Positions 5,552 through 5,911 of a stretch of 5,911 nt of DNA are shown one piece after another. Origin of the DNA: an uncultured Ruminococcus sp. (GTDB lineage Bacteria > Bacillota_A > Clostridia > Oscillospirales > Ruminococcaceae); NCBI GenBank assembly GCA_902782875.1, contig CACZPE010000123.1:1-5911 (forward strand), written 5' to 3'. Both the position numbers and the translations under genes were made by a program. Each line of letters starts with the position of its first letter. Position 1 is the stretch's first letter. The notes beneath the pieces are model-generated. The model did no database searches. It was not told the origin of the DNA and was given only the letters and a program-made list of their open reading frames with translations.

Positions 5552-5911
5552 TCAGCTGATTTGTATATGTTTTACAGTACTGATCTCTGGAGAAGGCTGC
5601 TTTTTCGGGATCTTCAGCGTAAGAACGCCGTTCTCGAATTTGGCATGAATATCGTCTTCCGTGACGGTATCTCCCACATAGAAGCTTCTCTGCATAGAGC
5701 CTGAATAGCGTTCCTTGCGGATGACACTGCCTTTTTTGTCGTTCTCGTCCATGTCGAGACCTTTTTCGGCTTTTATTGTAAGGTAACCGTTGTCAAGCTC
5801 GATATTGATCTGCTCCTTTTTGAATCCCGGCAGGTCTGTCAGAACTTCAAAGCAGTCATCGTGCTCCTTTACATCAGTCTTCATAACACGGGCGGCATTC
5901 TTGCCGTAGAG
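5552..5911 (-). CDS. Small heat-shock protein (Hsp20/alpha-crystallin), N-terminus cut by window edge
   Basis: This cytoplasmic, ATP-independent chaperone binds unfolding proteins and holds them for refolding. The minus-strand frame is open from the right edge to the TGA at 5554-5552, giving 119 residues. The first visible residues are LYGKNAARV, which join in frame to MKTDVKEHDDCFEV, so the Met at 5884 is probably internal and the true start lies outside the window, perhaps 30-40 codons away as in relatives. The alpha-crystallin domain is nearly complete: DLPGFKKEQINIEL, NGYLTIKAEK, IRKERYSGSMQRSFYV and the hallmark ENGVLTLKIPKK. The C-terminal tail ends KHIQIS, whose I-Q-I is the I-X-I motif used for oligomer assembly. 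The gene converges on the HD-GYP gene and has its own terminator. Its promoter, where heat-shock control sites would be, is not in the window. Confidence 0.93.
   Translation of the reverse strand, partial: LYGKNAARVMKTDVKEHDDCFEVLTDLPGFKKEQINIELDNGYLTIKAEKGLDMDENDKKGSVIRKERYSGSMQRSFYVGDTVTEDDIHAKFENGVLTLKIPKKQPSPEISTVKHIQIS

Noticed and set aside
5882..5884. ATG at 5884 as the start of hsp20
   Set aside because: The frame continues upstream to the window edge with residues LYGKNAARV that fit Hsp20 relatives, and no ribosome-binding site precedes this ATG.

Overview
The window looks like chromosome from an anaerobic Firmicute of the Ruminococcus type (Oscillospiraceae). This rests on moderate GC content with AT-rich intergenic DNA, strong AGGAGG/AGGGGG ribosome-binding sites, near-consensus sigma-A promoters, and protein styles I recognise from Clostridia: the MKKTYTINVAGLTR-type phosphoribosyltransferase, a 7TM-PAS-HD-GYP sensor and a Ruminococcus-like Hsp20. 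The genus is an inference from memory, not from a search. There is no sign of a mobile element, CRISPR array, tRNA or rRNA. No gene-free stretch exceeds 300 bases; the longest is the 235-base divergent intergenic region.

Layout, left to right. (1) Positions 1-1494, minus strand: a two-gene ABC exporter operon. A MacB/LolD/BceA-type ATPase (739-1494) is followed after one base by an FtsX/MacB-type permease (737 down to 1) that runs off the left edge. (2) Positions 1495-1729: a divergent regulatory region. It holds a minus-strand promoter for the ABC operon, an 11-bp-period tandem repeat upstream of that promoter that looks like a response-regulator site, and a consensus promoter with extended -10 for the plus-strand operon. 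(3) Positions 1730-5507, plus strand: a likely three-gene operon of a tandem-domain PPK2 polyphosphate:AMP phosphotransferase, a phosphoribosyltransferase of the adenine-PRT-like family, and a membrane-anchored 7TM-PAS-HD-GYP cyclic-di-GMP phosphodiesterase. (4) Positions 5506-5911, minus strand: the 3' end of a small heat-shock protein gene (Hsp20), with an intrinsic terminator whose U-tract overlaps the stop codon of the HD-GYP gene.

How the genes may work together. If the phosphoribosyltransferase makes AMP from adenine and PRPP, and the PPK2 enzyme phosphorylates AMP to ADP with polyphosphate, the two form a salvage route from adenine to ADP that spends polyphosphate instead of ATP. The third gene would lower cyclic di-GMP in response to a membrane or extracellular cue. 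The grouping of polyphosphate, adenine salvage and c-di-GMP turnover under one promoter is the most interesting aspect of the window, but the functional link is inferred from gene order alone.
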